Shown in pieces: positions 1 through 9,012 of a DNA stretch of 64,000 nucleotides; position 1 is the first letter of the stretch; every line of letters begins with the position of its first letter. The notes under the pieces are model-generated. The model made no database searches. It worked only from the letters and a program-made list of their open reading frames with translations, and was not told where the DNA came from. A program made the position numbers and the translations under genes. Origin of the DNA: an uncultured Tenacibaculum sp. (lineage in GTDB: Bacteria > Bacteroidota > Bacteroidia > Flavobacteriales > Flavobacteriaceae); assembly GCA_947501615.1 (NCBI GenBank), contig CANMWK010000002.1, positions 62,001 to 126,000 on the forward strand, given 5' to 3'.

Positions 1-677
1 AAACTAATGATTAAATCTCTTCTATTAGAGATGTTTAGTTTTTGATAAATGTTAGAAATATGTGTTTTTACAGTATTTAAACTAATATGTAGTTCGTTAG
101 CAATTTCTTTATTTGTTTTACCGTCAATAATGAGTTTTTTTATAGTAATTTCTTGTTTGGTTAAATCAGTTACTGTAAGAGTTTTCCTTTTTATATTTTT
201 TAAAATATATACTATAAGAAGTCCAATAATTAGTATTAATAATGCACTTATATAACTGGTAAATCTAAATTTTTTATTGGCCTTAACAATAGAAATTTTA
301 AGGAGTTCGTTTTCTAAAAAAATGTATTGATCACTGGTAATACTACTACTTTTTAAATCTTTTAGAAAATTAGTATAATACGTAGTGTTTTTTAATACGT
401 CTTTCCTAAGCAATTTTTCTTGATGAAGCTTTTTTATACTGTCTAATTTTATAGAAAGTAAAAGGGGAGTTCTTTTTTTATTTGTTTGATATTTAGGAGT
501 GTTTTTTTTAATTATTCTTTTGAATTCTTGTTTTTTTATATCAAATTCAGCTTTCTTTATATTATAAGAAGCACTATGATTTGTAATTCTTACATAATGC
601 TTAAGGTGAAGAGCATTTTTAGAAAAAACTAAACTAGAAGTTGTAAAAAAAAGTAAAAAAACGAATCTTTTAAACAT
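1..677 (-). CDS. Membrane-anchored LuxR-type regulator (C-terminus beyond window)
   Basis: About 225 residues are visible from the ATG at 677-675; the stop lies left of base 1. Residues 1-19 form a signal peptide (FVFLLFFTTSSLVFS), followed by about 120 polar residues likely in the periplasm. A membrane helix lies near 142-159 (ALLILIIGLLIVYIL) and a LuxR/FixJ-type HTH from about 170 (ANELHISLNTVKTH). This layout is common in Flavobacteria, where LuxR regulators carry an N-terminal sensor part and one membrane span. Nearly the whole HTH is present, so only a few residues are missing. The signal sensed is unknown. It is convergent with nothing visible and sits 12 bases downstream of the deoxynucleoside kinase gene on the same strand. 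Confidence 0.75.
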   Translation of the reverse strand, partial: MFKRFVFLLFFTTSSLVFSKNALHLKHYVRITNHSASYNIKKAEFDIKKQEFKRIIKKNTPKYQTNKKRTPLLLSIKLDSIKKLHQEKLLRKDVLKNTTYYTNFLKDLKSSSITSDQYIFLENELLKISIVKANKKFRFTSYISALLILIIGLLIVYILKNIKRKTLTVTDLTKQEITIKKLIIDGKTNKEIANELHISLNTVKTHISNIYQKLNISNRRDLIIS

Positions 678-689
678 ATATTGTTAAAA

Positions 690-1304
690 TTAAAAAAGCC
701 CATTTATTTGAGCATCAATTCTATCGATAATATATCCTAAATCTTCTTGATTATCTACAAAATCTAATTTGTCAATATCAATAACTAATAGTTTTCCTTT
801 ATTATACGTACTAATCCAAGCTTCATATCGTTCATTTAATCTACTTAAATAATCAATGCTTATTGAGCTCTCGTAATCGCGTCCTCTTTTATGAATTTGT
901 CCAACAAGAGTAGAAATATCTGCACGTAAATAAATTAATAAATCAGGCGGATTTACTAAGTTTTCCATTAAATCAAATAAAGAAGAATAATTATTAAAAT
1001 CTCTATTCGTCATTAACCCCATAGCATGAAGGTTTGGGGCAAAAATATGTGCATCTTCGTAGATAGTTCTATCTTGAATTACATTCTTTCCAGATTGTCT
1101 TAAATCAAGTATTTGCCTGAATCTACTGTTCAAAAAATAAACTTGCAAGTTGAAAGACCAGCGTTCCATTTCTCCATAAAAATCATCTAAATAAGGATTT
1201 TCGTCAACAGACTCAAAATGAGGTTTCCAATTGTAATGTTTAGCTAATAATTTAGTAAGTGTGGTTTTACCAGCTCCAATATTTCCTGCTATAGCTACGT
1301 GCAT
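690..1304 (-). CDS. Deoxynucleoside kinase
   Basis: Phosphorylates deoxynucleosides in the cytoplasmic salvage pathway. The P-loop GNIGAGKTTL follows directly after the chosen start (MHVAIAGNIG), which is why I use ATG 1304 rather than an upstream ATG at 1328 that adds an unconserved MIYKNKGR. Other dNK-family marks are the FESVDENPYL substrate region, the DRTIYED (DRS-like) motif and the arginine-rich lid KRGRDYE. At 204 residues it has the normal family length. The next gene upstream on this strand (response regulator) ends 55 bases away. Confidence 0.88.
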   Translation of the reverse strand: MHVAIAGNIGAGKTTLTKLLAKHYNWKPHFESVDENPYLDDFYGEMERWSFNLQVYFLNSRFRQILDLRQSGKNVIQDRTIYEDAHIFAPNLHAMGLMTNRDFNNYSSLFDLMENLVNPPDLLIYLRADISTLVGQIHKRGRDYESSISIDYLSRLNERYEAWISTYNKGKLLVIDIDKLDFVDNQEDLGYIIDRIDAQINGLF

Positions 1305-1359
1305 TCGACCTTTGTTTTTATAGATCAAAATTACATATTATTCTCTGATTATTTAAGGA

Positions 1360-2040
1360 TTAACAAGTTAATTTATATCCATAACCACGAACGTTAATAA
1401 TTTCAACGGCTGGATCTTTTTTTAATTTTTTCCTGAGTTTAGAGATAAAAACATCCATACTTCTAGCATTAAAGAAATCGTCATCTCCCCATAATTTTTT
1501 CAGAATAAAAGAGCGATCTAAAATTTCATTTTTCTTTTCTGTTAAATAATATAGAAGTTCACTTTCTCTATGAGTTAACAATTCAGCTTGATCGTTAAAA
1601 TAAAGCTTTTGCTTTTCGTAATTAAATATAAATTTTCCAATATTTATTTTCTCTAGATCTTTTTTTAAATTAATCCGATCTAACAGGCTATGAACTCTAA
1701 CAATTAATTCTTCCATAGAAAATGGTTTTTTTAAATAATCGTTTCCTCCATGCTGAAAACCATCTATTACATCTTTAGTCTGAGATTTTGCAGTAAGAAA
1801 AATAATAGGAATATGCTGATTTTCTTCTCGTATTTCTTTAGCTAATGTGAATCCATCTTTCTTTGGCATCATAACATCTAAAACTAAGATTTCAGGATGC
1901 TCTTTTGTATACACAGTATATGCCTCTTCACCATTTAATGCATGAAAAACTTCGAAATTTCTAGTCTCTAAACTTTCTTTAACGATTTGACCTAAGCTAG
2001 GTTCATCTTCAGCTAATAATAATTTTATCTTTTTACTCAT
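1360..2040 (-). CDS. OmpR-family response regulator (RprY-like)
   Basis: A receiver domain (residues 4-118) has the acidic pair AEDE, phospho-acceptor Asp in LVLDVMMP, Thr in IIFLTAK and Lys in YLKKPF. It is followed by a winged-helix DNA-binding domain (about 130-226). The start overlaps the end of the histidine kinase gene by 8 bases, so the two are translationally coupled. OmpR-type regulators bind short tandem repeats one helical turn apart; the 10-bp repeats at 3659-3684 upstream of both this operon and the divergent one are the obvious candidate target. RprY-like refers to the Bacteroidota subgroup. Confidence 0.9.
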   Translation of the reverse strand: MSKKIKLLLAEDEPSLGQIVKESLETRNFEVFHALNGEEAYTVYTKEHPEILVLDVMMPKKDGFTLAKEIREENQHIPIIFLTAKSQTKDVIDGFQHGGNDYLKKPFSMEELIVRVHSLLDRINLKKDLEKINIGKFIFNYEKQKLYFNDQAELLTHRESELLYYLTEKKNEILDRSFILKKLWGDDDFFNARSMDVFISKLRKKLKKDPAVEIINVRGYGYKLTC

Positions 2041-3619
2041 AAGGCATAGTGATTTTAAATGTAGTTTTTTCTGGCGAAGAACTTAAATGAATGGTTCCGT
2101 TGTGTTTTTCTACAATCTTTTTGGTATAGTATAAACCAATACCAAATCCTTTTACATCGTGTGTGTTTCCTTTTGGAACTCTATAAAACTTATCGAAAAT
2201 TTTATCTTGTTGACTTTTTTCTATTCCTGAACCATTATCGGAAACACTAATTTCTAATTCGTTTTTATCAGCATGAAATTGTAGTTTAATGCTATCTCCA
2301 CCATATTTTACAGCATTGTCTAGTAAGTTGGAAATAGCATTTTCCAAATGAAATTCATCGATTTGAATAACTAATTCTTTAATATTTGAAGAGAAAATGA
2401 TTTCTTTCTCTGTGGTAAATAACTGATGTTTTTTAGATAGTTTTTCAAGTAGATTGATAATTTCTACCTGTTCCTCTTTAAGGAGTAGCTTTTCACTATC
2501 GAGTGTTGCTGTTTCCAATAGTTTTTCAACCATAACATGTAGTTTTTTAATCTGACTTTCAGAGATGGCTACATATTTTTTAGTTTTCTCTTTATCTTCA
2601 ATTGCATTAAAATTATTTATGGCTTCTAATGCTGTTGAAACTGTGGTGATTGGGGTTTTAAATTCATGAGTAATATTACTGATTAAGTCATTCTTAATTT
2701 CAGCTAACTCTTTTTGTTGGTTTATAATTCTTAATAAATAGAATAAACTAAAAATTACGGCTAGTGATAAAAGAAGCGATAAAAGTATTCCTGTTGAACT
2801 TCTTTTCAAAGCTTCAGCAGAAGGATTACTATATTTCATTTTGAACCTTTTATTCGGACCAAGAAATGTTGATTTAGATTCAATTGCCTCAAATTCATCA
2901 AAAACGGTAGGTGTAAAAATCGTATGAATAGTATCTTGTTTATAATACTCAAAACTATAGTTTACATTAATTTTTTTCTGACTCAATTCTTTTCTTAAAA
3001 AAGTGTCAATTTTACTATGATTCATTGTGTCTTTCTGAATGGCAATGTAGAAAGTTTGTAAACCTTTTAGCAGTTTTAAACTATCAGCAGCTTTCTTTCC
3101 TCTGAAAATTTTTACAGTATTGTTACTTTTTTGGTTAGGGAAAATAAAATTGGTAGTATTATCAAACATCTGATTATGTTTTGTTGTATCTCTTTTTTTA
3201 GAAAAAATACTATCAAGTGTAAAAGCAGTGTTATTATATTCTTTAGTATTATCTGTAGTAATCACTAAAGATTCTATGGTGAACTTTAAAGAGTCCTTAG
3301 ATTTATTGTTAATAGAAGAATCGTTGTTTTTAGGAACTTTTTTATTTGTTATTGAAGAGAAAATATTTTTCCAAACTTGTCCAGCTTTCCTCCTGCCTGT
3401 AGCATCGTTACTAGGCGTTGTAAATGAAAAGTGGCTTTTCTTTGATAAATCAGTAAAGTACTTACTAACAGCATTATCTAAACTAATCTGAATTTCATTC
3501 ATTACTCGTAATTTGTTTTGTTGGTAGTTTTTATAATTCCAATAAAACTGTACGACTATAGTAGTAAGTATGGTTATTACTATAAAATAAAGAATCCAAT
3601 TGTGTTTTTGGGTTTTCAT
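2033..3619 (-). CDS. Sensor histidine kinase, partner of the adjacent regulator
   Basis: Inner-membrane kinase of 528 residues. A first membrane helix lies near 9-27 and a second near 277-297, with about 250 sensor residues between them of no family I recognise. Then come HisKA (H-box SNITHEFKTPI) and HATPase_c: N-box NLLDNAVKYG, G1 DNGSGI, G2 GFGIGLYYTKK. All catalytic motifs are intact. A TAnnTTTG box (TACCTTTG, minus strand, 3631-3624) lies immediately before the ATG, so the transcript would have almost no 5' leader. The tandem 10-bp repeats at 3659-3684 lie just upstream, suggesting autoregulation. The neighbouring GLPGLI/barrel operon suggests the kinase senses an envelope state. Confidence 0.9.
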   Translation of the reverse strand: MKTQKHNWILYFIVITILTTIVVQFYWNYKNYQQNKLRVMNEIQISLDNAVSKYFTDLSKKSHFSFTTPSNDATGRRKAGQVWKNIFSSITNKKVPKNNDSSINNKSKDSLKFTIESLVITTDNTKEYNNTAFTLDSIFSKKRDTTKHNQMFDNTTNFIFPNQKSNNTVKIFRGKKAADSLKLLKGLQTFYIAIQKDTMNHSKIDTFLRKELSQKKINVNYSFEYYKQDTIHTIFTPTVFDEFEAIESKSTFLGPNKRFKMKYSNPSAEALKRSSTGILLSLLLSLAVIFSLFYLLRIINQQKELAEIKNDLISNITHEFKTPITTVSTALEAINNFNAIEDKEKTKKYVAISESQIKKLHVMVEKLLETATLDSEKLLLKEEQVEIINLLEKLSKKHQLFTTEKEIIFSSNIKELVIQIDEFHLENAISNLLDNAVKYGGDSIKLQFHADKNELEISVSDNGSGIEKSQQDKIFDKFYRVPKGNTHDVKGFGIGLYYTKKIVEKHNGTIHLSSSPEKTTFKITMPYE

Positions 3620-3623
3620 GTGT

Positions 3624-3631
3624 CAAAGGTA
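3624..3631 (-). promoter_or_regulatory. Predicted -7 box of the histidine kinase operon
   Basis: TACCTTTG matches the Bacteroidota -7 consensus TAnnTTTG exactly. No good -33 TTG is found 19 bases upstream, which fits an activator-dependent promoter. The expected start point is about 3620, one base from the ATG. Confidence 0.45.
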
Positions 3632-3658
3632 CATTTCTAATTCAATAAAAATAAGTCG

Positions 3659-3684
3659 GTTAACACTAGTTAACACTAGTTAAC
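3659..3684. promoter_or_regulatory. Three tandem GTTAAC(ACTA) repeats, candidate response-regulator operator
   Basis: GTTAACACTA begins at 3659 and 3669, and a third GTTAAC begins at 3679: an exact 10-bp period. The array lies between the kinase operon (minus) and the operon starting at 3743 (plus). Relative to a CATCTTTG -7-like box at 3707-3714 it covers about -59 to -34, the usual place for an OmpR/PhoB-type activator replacing a weak -33. Assignment to the adjacent regulator is inference. Confidence 0.55.
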
Positions 3685-3742
3685 GCAGAAACATAAATTT
3701 AGGAAACATCTTTGTAGTGTAAAATGAAAAAATCCACTCGAA

Positions 3743-4333
3743 ATGAAAAATATAATTACCGTAATATTATTAATTACAGCTATTAACGCTTTTGCACAAA
3801 CTAAGAAAACGAAGAAAGTAAAGTTTAAAACATCATCGCTAGTGTTTAGTGTAGATTCTACTGACGAACTGAAAACTATCAATTGGGATGAAACAAAAGA
3901 CTTTTTTAAAAATAGTGATGAAGATGAAGAAATTTCAATTGGCTTTAAGGTGATGAAAGGGGATAATATAAATACTAAATTTAAAGTTAAAGAAAGTATG
4001 GTGTTAAATGGAAAGGTTACACATATCGATAAGTTTATAAAAATATTATCGGATTACAAACCAAAGAGTGTTGATGAAGTGAAAGAATCTGCTCTTGTTT
4101 TTACTGTTGATTCTATAAAAGAATTAAAAGATATTAAATGGAAAGAAGCTAAAGAGTTTTTTGAAGGGAGTAATGAGGAAGATGAAATTACACTTGGTTG
4201 TAAAGTAAAAAGATCTAAAGAAGAAAAATCAAAATCAACAATTAAAAAAAGCTTTCAAGTTAGTGGGAAGTTTAAAGATTTAGACAAGTTAATTAAAATC
4301 ATGTCTAAGTACACCAAATCACAAAAAGAATAA
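3743..4333 (+). CDS. Secreted protein with an internal duplication
   Basis: 196 residues with a signal peptide ending near INAFAQ. The rest is two copies of one module of about 75 residues: LVFSVDSTDELKTINWDE... (from about residue 34) and LVFTVDSIKELKDIKWKE... (from about 116), each ending in a DKFIKIL/DKLIKIM segment. I do not recognise the family. It is first in an operon with two GLPGLI proteins and an outer-membrane barrel, so it is probably a periplasmic or surface partner of that unit. A likely start point near 3718 gives a 25-base leader. Confidence 0.7.
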   Translation: MKNIITVILLITAINAFAQTKKTKKVKFKTSSLVFSVDSTDELKTINWDETKDFFKNSDEDEEISIGFKVMKGDNINTKFKVKESMVLNGKVTHIDKFIKILSDYKPKSVDEVKESALVFTVDSIKELKDIKWKEAKEFFEGSNEEDEITLGCKVKRSKEEKSKSTIKKSFQVSGKFKDLDKLIKIMSKYTKSQKE

Positions 4334-4354
4334 TAACATTTAAATTATATAGAA

Positions 4355-5182
4355 ATGAATATTAAAATATTACTTGTAGCAATACTATTTTCTGTTTCAG
4401 TAATTGCACAAAATTTCCAAGGAAAAGCAACGTATAAAACTCATAATAATGTAGATTTTAAAATAAGTACTGGAGATAAGGCTCCAAATTCAGATTTACA
4501 GAAGCAAATTCAAGAAAAATTGAAGAAGATGTACCAAAAAACATACACGTTAAACTTTACAAAATCTACATCAACATATACTCAAAATAAAGAGTTAGAG
4601 CAAACAGCACAGTCTGGAGGTGTTCAAGTTATGATGTTTGGAAATGGAGGAGGAAACGATATATTATATAAAAATGTTGCTGAGAAAAACTATATTAATA
4701 AAACAGAAGTATTCAGTAAAGAATTCTTAGTGAAAGATAAATTGACTAATGAAGAATGGGAAATGAGTGGAGAAACTAAGAAAATAGGAAAATACACCTG
4801 TTACAAAGCTACAAAAACAAAAGAAGAAGAACAGGTTAGTAGTATAATGACTGACGGAGAAACGGAAGAAAAAAGAGAAATGGTAACAGTAAATACCGTA
4901 GCTTGGTATACACCAGAAATTCCGGTAAGTAATGGGCCAGATATGTTTTGGGGATTGCCAGGTTTAATTTTAGAAGTACACGAAGGAAAAAGAACTATAG
5001 TGTGTACAGAAATTGTAATAAATCCATCAGAAAAACTAAAAATAAAGGAACCTAAAGGAGGTAAAAAAGTTACATCAGAAGAATATGAAAAGATAGTAAA
5101 AAACAAAGTAAAAGAAATGAATGAACGTTTTAGAAGTAAAAGAGGAAAAGGTCAATCTATAAATATACAAATAGGAGGGTAA
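4355..5182 (+). CDS. GLPGLI family protein
   Basis: 275 residues with signal peptide (ILLVAILFSVSVIAQ). It carries the family signature in TAWYTPEIPVSNGP-like form (WYTPEIPVSNGP) and then WGLPGLILEV, plus the conserved YKATKTK region. The GLPGLI family is a Bacteroidota set of exported proteins of unknown function, usually next to an outer-membrane barrel, as here. It lies 21 bases after the preceding gene and has a paralog directly downstream. The C-terminus is very basic (RSKRGKGQ). Confidence 0.85.
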   Translation: MNIKILLVAILFSVSVIAQNFQGKATYKTHNNVDFKISTGDKAPNSDLQKQIQEKLKKMYQKTYTLNFTKSTSTYTQNKELEQTAQSGGVQVMMFGNGGGNDILYKNVAEKNYINKTEVFSKEFLVKDKLTNEEWEMSGETKKIGKYTCYKATKTKEEEQVSSIMTDGETEEKREMVTVNTVAWYTPEIPVSNGPDMFWGLPGLILEVHEGKRTIVCTEIVINPSEKLKIKEPKGGKKVTSEEYEKIVKNKVKEMNERFRSKRGKGQSINIQIGG

Positions 5183-5285
5183 ATTTTTTAATAGCGATTT
5201 TAAACCTTTGCATTTTTTAAAAGTCTTAGATAGGTTAACAAAAGTTATCTTTATTAAGAAAAGAATAAAATCAATCACATACATT

Positions 5286-6140
5286 ATGAAATCGCTTTTT
5301 ACTTACCTGTTATTACTTTCTGTAGGATTTAGTTATGCTCAAAAAAATTTTCACGGAAAAGCTGTCTATAAATCTAAAACATCTTTTGATATGAATCAAT
5401 GGGGGAATAGGCAAATGTCTGAACAACAAAAGAAAAGAATTATGGAAAGAATGAAGAATATGTTAGAAAAAACATATATACTTCATTTTGATAGAGTTTC
5501 TTCATTATATGAAGAAGAAGAAAAACTAGAAACACCAGGAGGAAGAGGAGGTTTTCGTTTTGGTGGTTTTTCTAGTGGGATTCAGTACAAAAACACACAA
5601 GACAAAAAATTCGTAGAAGAAAGAGAGTTTTTTGGTAAGAAGTTTTTAATAGAAGATCCATCAGAGATGCCAAAGTGGGAGATGAGTGGTGAGCAAAAAC
5701 AAATAGGAAACTATTTGTGTTATAAAGCCACTATGGTAAAAAAAACCGATGAGTTTGATTGGCAAAATATGAGAAGAAGGGATAGAAATAAAAAGAAAGA
5801 TAATAAAGAGAAAAAGTCAGATAGTATCAAAGTTAGAAAGGTAACTGATGATATTGAAATGCCTAAAGAGATATTAGTTACAGCATGGTATACACCACAA
5901 ATTCCTGTAAGTAATGGGCCAGGACAATATTGGGGATTACCAGGTTTAATTTTAGAAATTAATTCTGGTAAAACAACGATTTTATGTACAGAAGTTACTT
6001 TAAATCCGAAGGAGAAAAAAGAAATAAACCCTTTAACTAAAGGAGACGAAGTTACACGAAAAGAATATAATGCTATTGTGAAAAAGAAGATGGAGGAGAT
6101 GAGAGAAATGTGGAGAGGTAGAAGAAGAGGTAGATCTTAA
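5286..6140 (+). CDS. GLPGLI family protein, second copy
   Basis: 284 residues from ATG 5286, which starts a clean signal peptide (SLFTYLLLLSVGFSYAQ); an in-frame ATG at 5208 would add 26 hydrophilic residues and is rejected. It shares WYTPQIPVSNGPGQYWGLPGLI with its neighbour. It has a charged, low-complexity stretch near 165-190 (RRRDRNKKKDNKEKK) and an Arg-rich C-terminus. Tandem copies suggest duplication within the operon. Confidence 0.85.
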   Translation: MKSLFTYLLLLSVGFSYAQKNFHGKAVYKSKTSFDMNQWGNRQMSEQQKKRIMERMKNMLEKTYILHFDRVSSLYEEEEKLETPGGRGGFRFGGFSSGIQYKNTQDKKFVEEREFFGKKFLIEDPSEMPKWEMSGEQKQIGNYLCYKATMVKKTDEFDWQNMRRRDRNKKKDNKEKKSDSIKVRKVTDDIEMPKEILVTAWYTPQIPVSNGPGQYWGLPGLILEINSGKTTILCTEVTLNPKEKKEINPLTKGDEVTRKEYNAIVKKKMEEMREMWRGRRRGRS

Positions 6141-6170
6141 TACGTTTTATGAATTAATCAAACTTTACTA

Positions 6171-8942
6171 ATGAAAAAAATATTTTTTCTGGCGATCGTA
6201 ATGATTGCTAGTTATACTAGTGCCCAAATTAAACTGACTGGAAAAGTTAAGGATAGTATAGGTAACCCATTAGAGATGGCGAATATGTTAGCAATAAATC
6301 AAAAAGACAATAAAGTAGATTCTTATGGTTTTACGGATGCTTTTGGTAATTATAAACTCAATTTAAAAAAAAATGCTAACTACATAATTAAAGCGAGTTA
6401 TGTAGGGATGAAAACAGGAGAGTTTACTGTAACAACAAAAGAAGCAGATCTTATAAAAGATATGGTTTTGATTTTTGACAATACTTTAGATGAAGTAGAA
6501 ATTATCTCAAAAATGCCAGTAACAGTTAAAGGTGATACTATAGTTTATAATGCAGATTCTTTTAAAAGTGGAACAGAGAAAAAACTAGAAGATGTGCTTA
6601 AGAAACTTCCTGGTGTTGAGGTTAATGATGAAGGAGAAATTCAAGTTGAAGGAAAAACAGTAAGAAAGGTAATGGTAGAAGGAAAAGATTTCTTCGATGG
6701 CGACTCTAAATTGGCTACTAAAAATATTCCTGCGAATGCAATTGATAAAGTAGAAGTATTAAAGAATCATAGTGAAGTTCGTCAAATGAGTAGTGTTACA
6801 GATAATGAAGATAATATTGTCATCAATTTAAAATTGAAAGAAGGGAAAAAGAACTTTTGGTTTGGAGAAGTTTCTGCGGGAGTAGGAATGGCAACAGAAG
6901 ATAGTAGATATATAGTACATCCTAAACTATTTTATTATAGTCCGAAATATAGCTTGAACTTAATTACAGATTTTAATAATATTGGAGAAGTACCTTTTAC
7001 AAGACGAGATTATTTTAAGTTTTCTGGTGGGTTTAGAGGAGTTGGAGGACGAGGTACTGGTTTTAATGTGGCTTCATCTGATATAGGTTTTTTAACACTT
7101 AGAAATAATAGAGCTAAAGAAATTGAATCACGATTCGGAGCTGTGAATTTTAGTTATTCGCCAAAAAAGAATTGGGATTTAAGCGGATTTGGAATTTATT
7201 CTGGTTCTGATATAGCTATGGAAGAAAATACGATAAGAAATTATATTAACGAAAATGTAGATGCAAGTAGTTTGCCTCCATTCGATGCTACAGACCCAAA
7301 TGCTGTTCGATTAATTAATACAGAACAAATTAATAGTGTTTCTCAGCAAAGAAGTGATTTAGGCTTGTTAAAATTAAGTTCTAGTTACCGATCTGATGCC
7401 GACAATCAATTTGATTATGATGTGTTTGCTAAAATTTCAAAACAAGAAGAAACTCAAAGTTTAAATTCTACTCGTACATATTTGAATGATGCAGATGAAT
7501 CCATTCCAATTCATCAAATATCAAGTCAAAATCCATACTCGATCAATCAAAACTTAAATTATTATTACACATTAAATGATAAAAATATTTTTGCCTTAGA
7601 AGCGCAGTACTTATGGCAAAACGAAGATCCATTTTATAATGCAGAACTAGAAAATTTATCTTTTTTTAATGTTTTAGGTTTAGTTGACGAGAGTCCAGTA
7701 CCTTTTAATGTTTCACAAAATAAAAGAGTAAAAACAAATAAATTAGACGCCAAGTTAGATTACTTCTATGTAATTAATCCAAAGAGTAATTTGAATGTAA
7801 CTTTAGGAACAACTGTTAGCGATCAGCAGTTCAATTCAAATATTTTTCAAGTTTTAGAAAATGGATCAACAAATAATATCAATAACACTAATGCTATAAA
7901 TGATGTAAGTTATACATTTGATGATTACTATGCTGGTTTACATTATAAATTCATCACAGGAATATTTACATTCAATCAAGGGTTTACAGCACATCAGTAT
8001 TCAGCAAAAAACACACAATTAGGAAGTGTTTTTGATAATAGTTTTACAAAATTATTACCAGACGCTTCGATTAAGATAGCGTTAAAAAAATCTGAATCTT
8101 TACGGTTAAATTATAGTCAACAAGTTAGTTTTACTGATATAAACAGTGTTGCTGAAGGTTTTGTATTTAATAATTACAACAGGTTATACTCAGGAAACCG
8201 TGAGTTAGAAAGTTCGTTGTCTCACAATGTGAATTTAAGTTACTTTAGCTTTAATATGTTTAACTATACGAACATATTTGCTAGTGTGAATTATAGTAAG
8301 TTGATAGATGCGGTAAAAGGATTGACAACATTTAGTGGGGTAGATCAAGAATCTACATCAATTAATTCAATCTTTCCAGATGAAACAGTCTCTGCAAATG
8401 CTAACTTTCAAAAGAGTTACAGAAAGTTTAAAGTTACTTTAGGAGGAAATATAGGATATTCAGTTTCAAATAACTTGTTTTTTAATCGTTTTACAAATGA
8501 AAATGAAAATAGAGAATCAAACTCATTTACACAGGCATACAGAACTAGATTTAGTACTAACTTTAGAGAATTTCCAAATTTTGATGTAGGTTATAATGTA
8601 AGTATTAATAGATACGATCAAGGAGGAATTATTAACACATTTACAACGCATAGTCCGTTTGTTAATTTTGATGCTTTCATCACTAGAGATCTTATTTTTA
8701 CAACAAAATATACTTATAATAATTATAGAAATCAGTCAGAAACATTAAATGATTTTAGTTTTTGGGATGCAGATCTAACATACCAAAAGAAAGATAGTCA
8801 ATGGGAGTATAAAGTAAAAGTTACTAATATTTTAGATACAAATTCACTTAATCAAGATAGTTCTAATACTATTTTTAATAGTTCGTCTGCATATACTATA
8901 CAGCCAAGATATATTACTTTTTCAGTAAAATATAACTTATAA
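6171..8942 (+). CDS. Outer-membrane beta-barrel protein with carboxypeptidase-regulatory-like N-domain
   Basis: 923 residues. A signal peptide (FFLAIVMIASYTSAQ) is followed by a carboxypeptidase-regulatory-like domain (about 20-105: LTGKVKDSIGNPLEMANM), a TonB plug-like region with VKGDTIVYNADSF and LKKLPGVEV (about 120-220), then an aromatic-rich OMP barrel ending in ITFSVKYNL, with the terminal aromatic-type strand expected for BAM recognition. This is the TonB-receptor-like class that accompanies GLPGLI proteins. No SusD partner is present, so glycan import is not indicated. It is the last gene of the operon and is followed by a strong terminator. Confidence 0.85.
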   Translation: MKKIFFLAIVMIASYTSAQIKLTGKVKDSIGNPLEMANMLAINQKDNKVDSYGFTDAFGNYKLNLKKNANYIIKASYVGMKTGEFTVTTKEADLIKDMVLIFDNTLDEVEIISKMPVTVKGDTIVYNADSFKSGTEKKLEDVLKKLPGVEVNDEGEIQVEGKTVRKVMVEGKDFFDGDSKLATKNIPANAIDKVEVLKNHSEVRQMSSVTDNEDNIVINLKLKEGKKNFWFGEVSAGVGMATEDSRYIVHPKLFYYSPKYSLNLITDFNNIGEVPFTRRDYFKFSGGFRGVGGRGTGFNVASSDIGFLTLRNNRAKEIESRFGAVNFSYSPKKNWDLSGFGIYSGSDIAMEENTIRNYINENVDASSLPPFDATDPNAVRLINTEQINSVSQQRSDLGLLKLSSSYRSDADNQFDYDVFAKISKQEETQSLNSTRTYLNDADESIPIHQISSQNPYSINQNLNYYYTLNDKNIFALEAQYLWQNEDPFYNAELENLSFFNVLGLVDESPVPFNVSQNKRVKTNKLDAKLDYFYVINPKSNLNVTLGTTVSDQQFNSNIFQVLENGSTNNINNTNAINDVSYTFDDYYAGLHYKFITGIFTFNQGFTAHQYSAKNTQLGSVFDNSFTKLLPDASIKIALKKSESLRLNYSQQVSFTDINSVAEGFVFNNYNRLYSGNRELESSLSHNVNLSYFSFNMFNYTNIFASVNYSKLIDAVKGLTTFSGVDQESTSINSIFPDETVSANANFQKSYRKFKVTLGGNIGYSVSNNLFFNRFTNENENRESNSFTQAYRTRFSTNFREFPNFDVGYNVSINRYDQGGIINTFTTHSPFVNFDAFITRDLIFTTKYTYNNYRNQSETLNDFSFWDADLTYQKKDSQWEYKVKVTNILDTNSLNQDSSNTIFNSSSAYTIQPRYITFSVKYNL

Positions 8943-8970
8943 GATTATTAATACTAAGAGTAATAAAAAA

Positions 8971-8998
8971 TGCGAAACGTAAGTTTCGCATTTTTTTT
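8971..8998 (+). terminator. Bidirectional intrinsic terminator
   Basis: TGCGAAAC (8971-8978) pairs with GTTTCGCA (8983-8990) around a 4-base loop and is followed by eight T. An A-run precedes it, so it also serves the minus-strand protease gene ending at 9013. Confidence 0.85.
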
Positions 8999-9012
8999 AT
9001 ATTATTATCAAT

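Noticed and set aside
3659..3684. CRISPR-like repeat
   Set aside because: Units are contiguous with no spacers and no cas genes are present; no CRISPR array is seen in the window.
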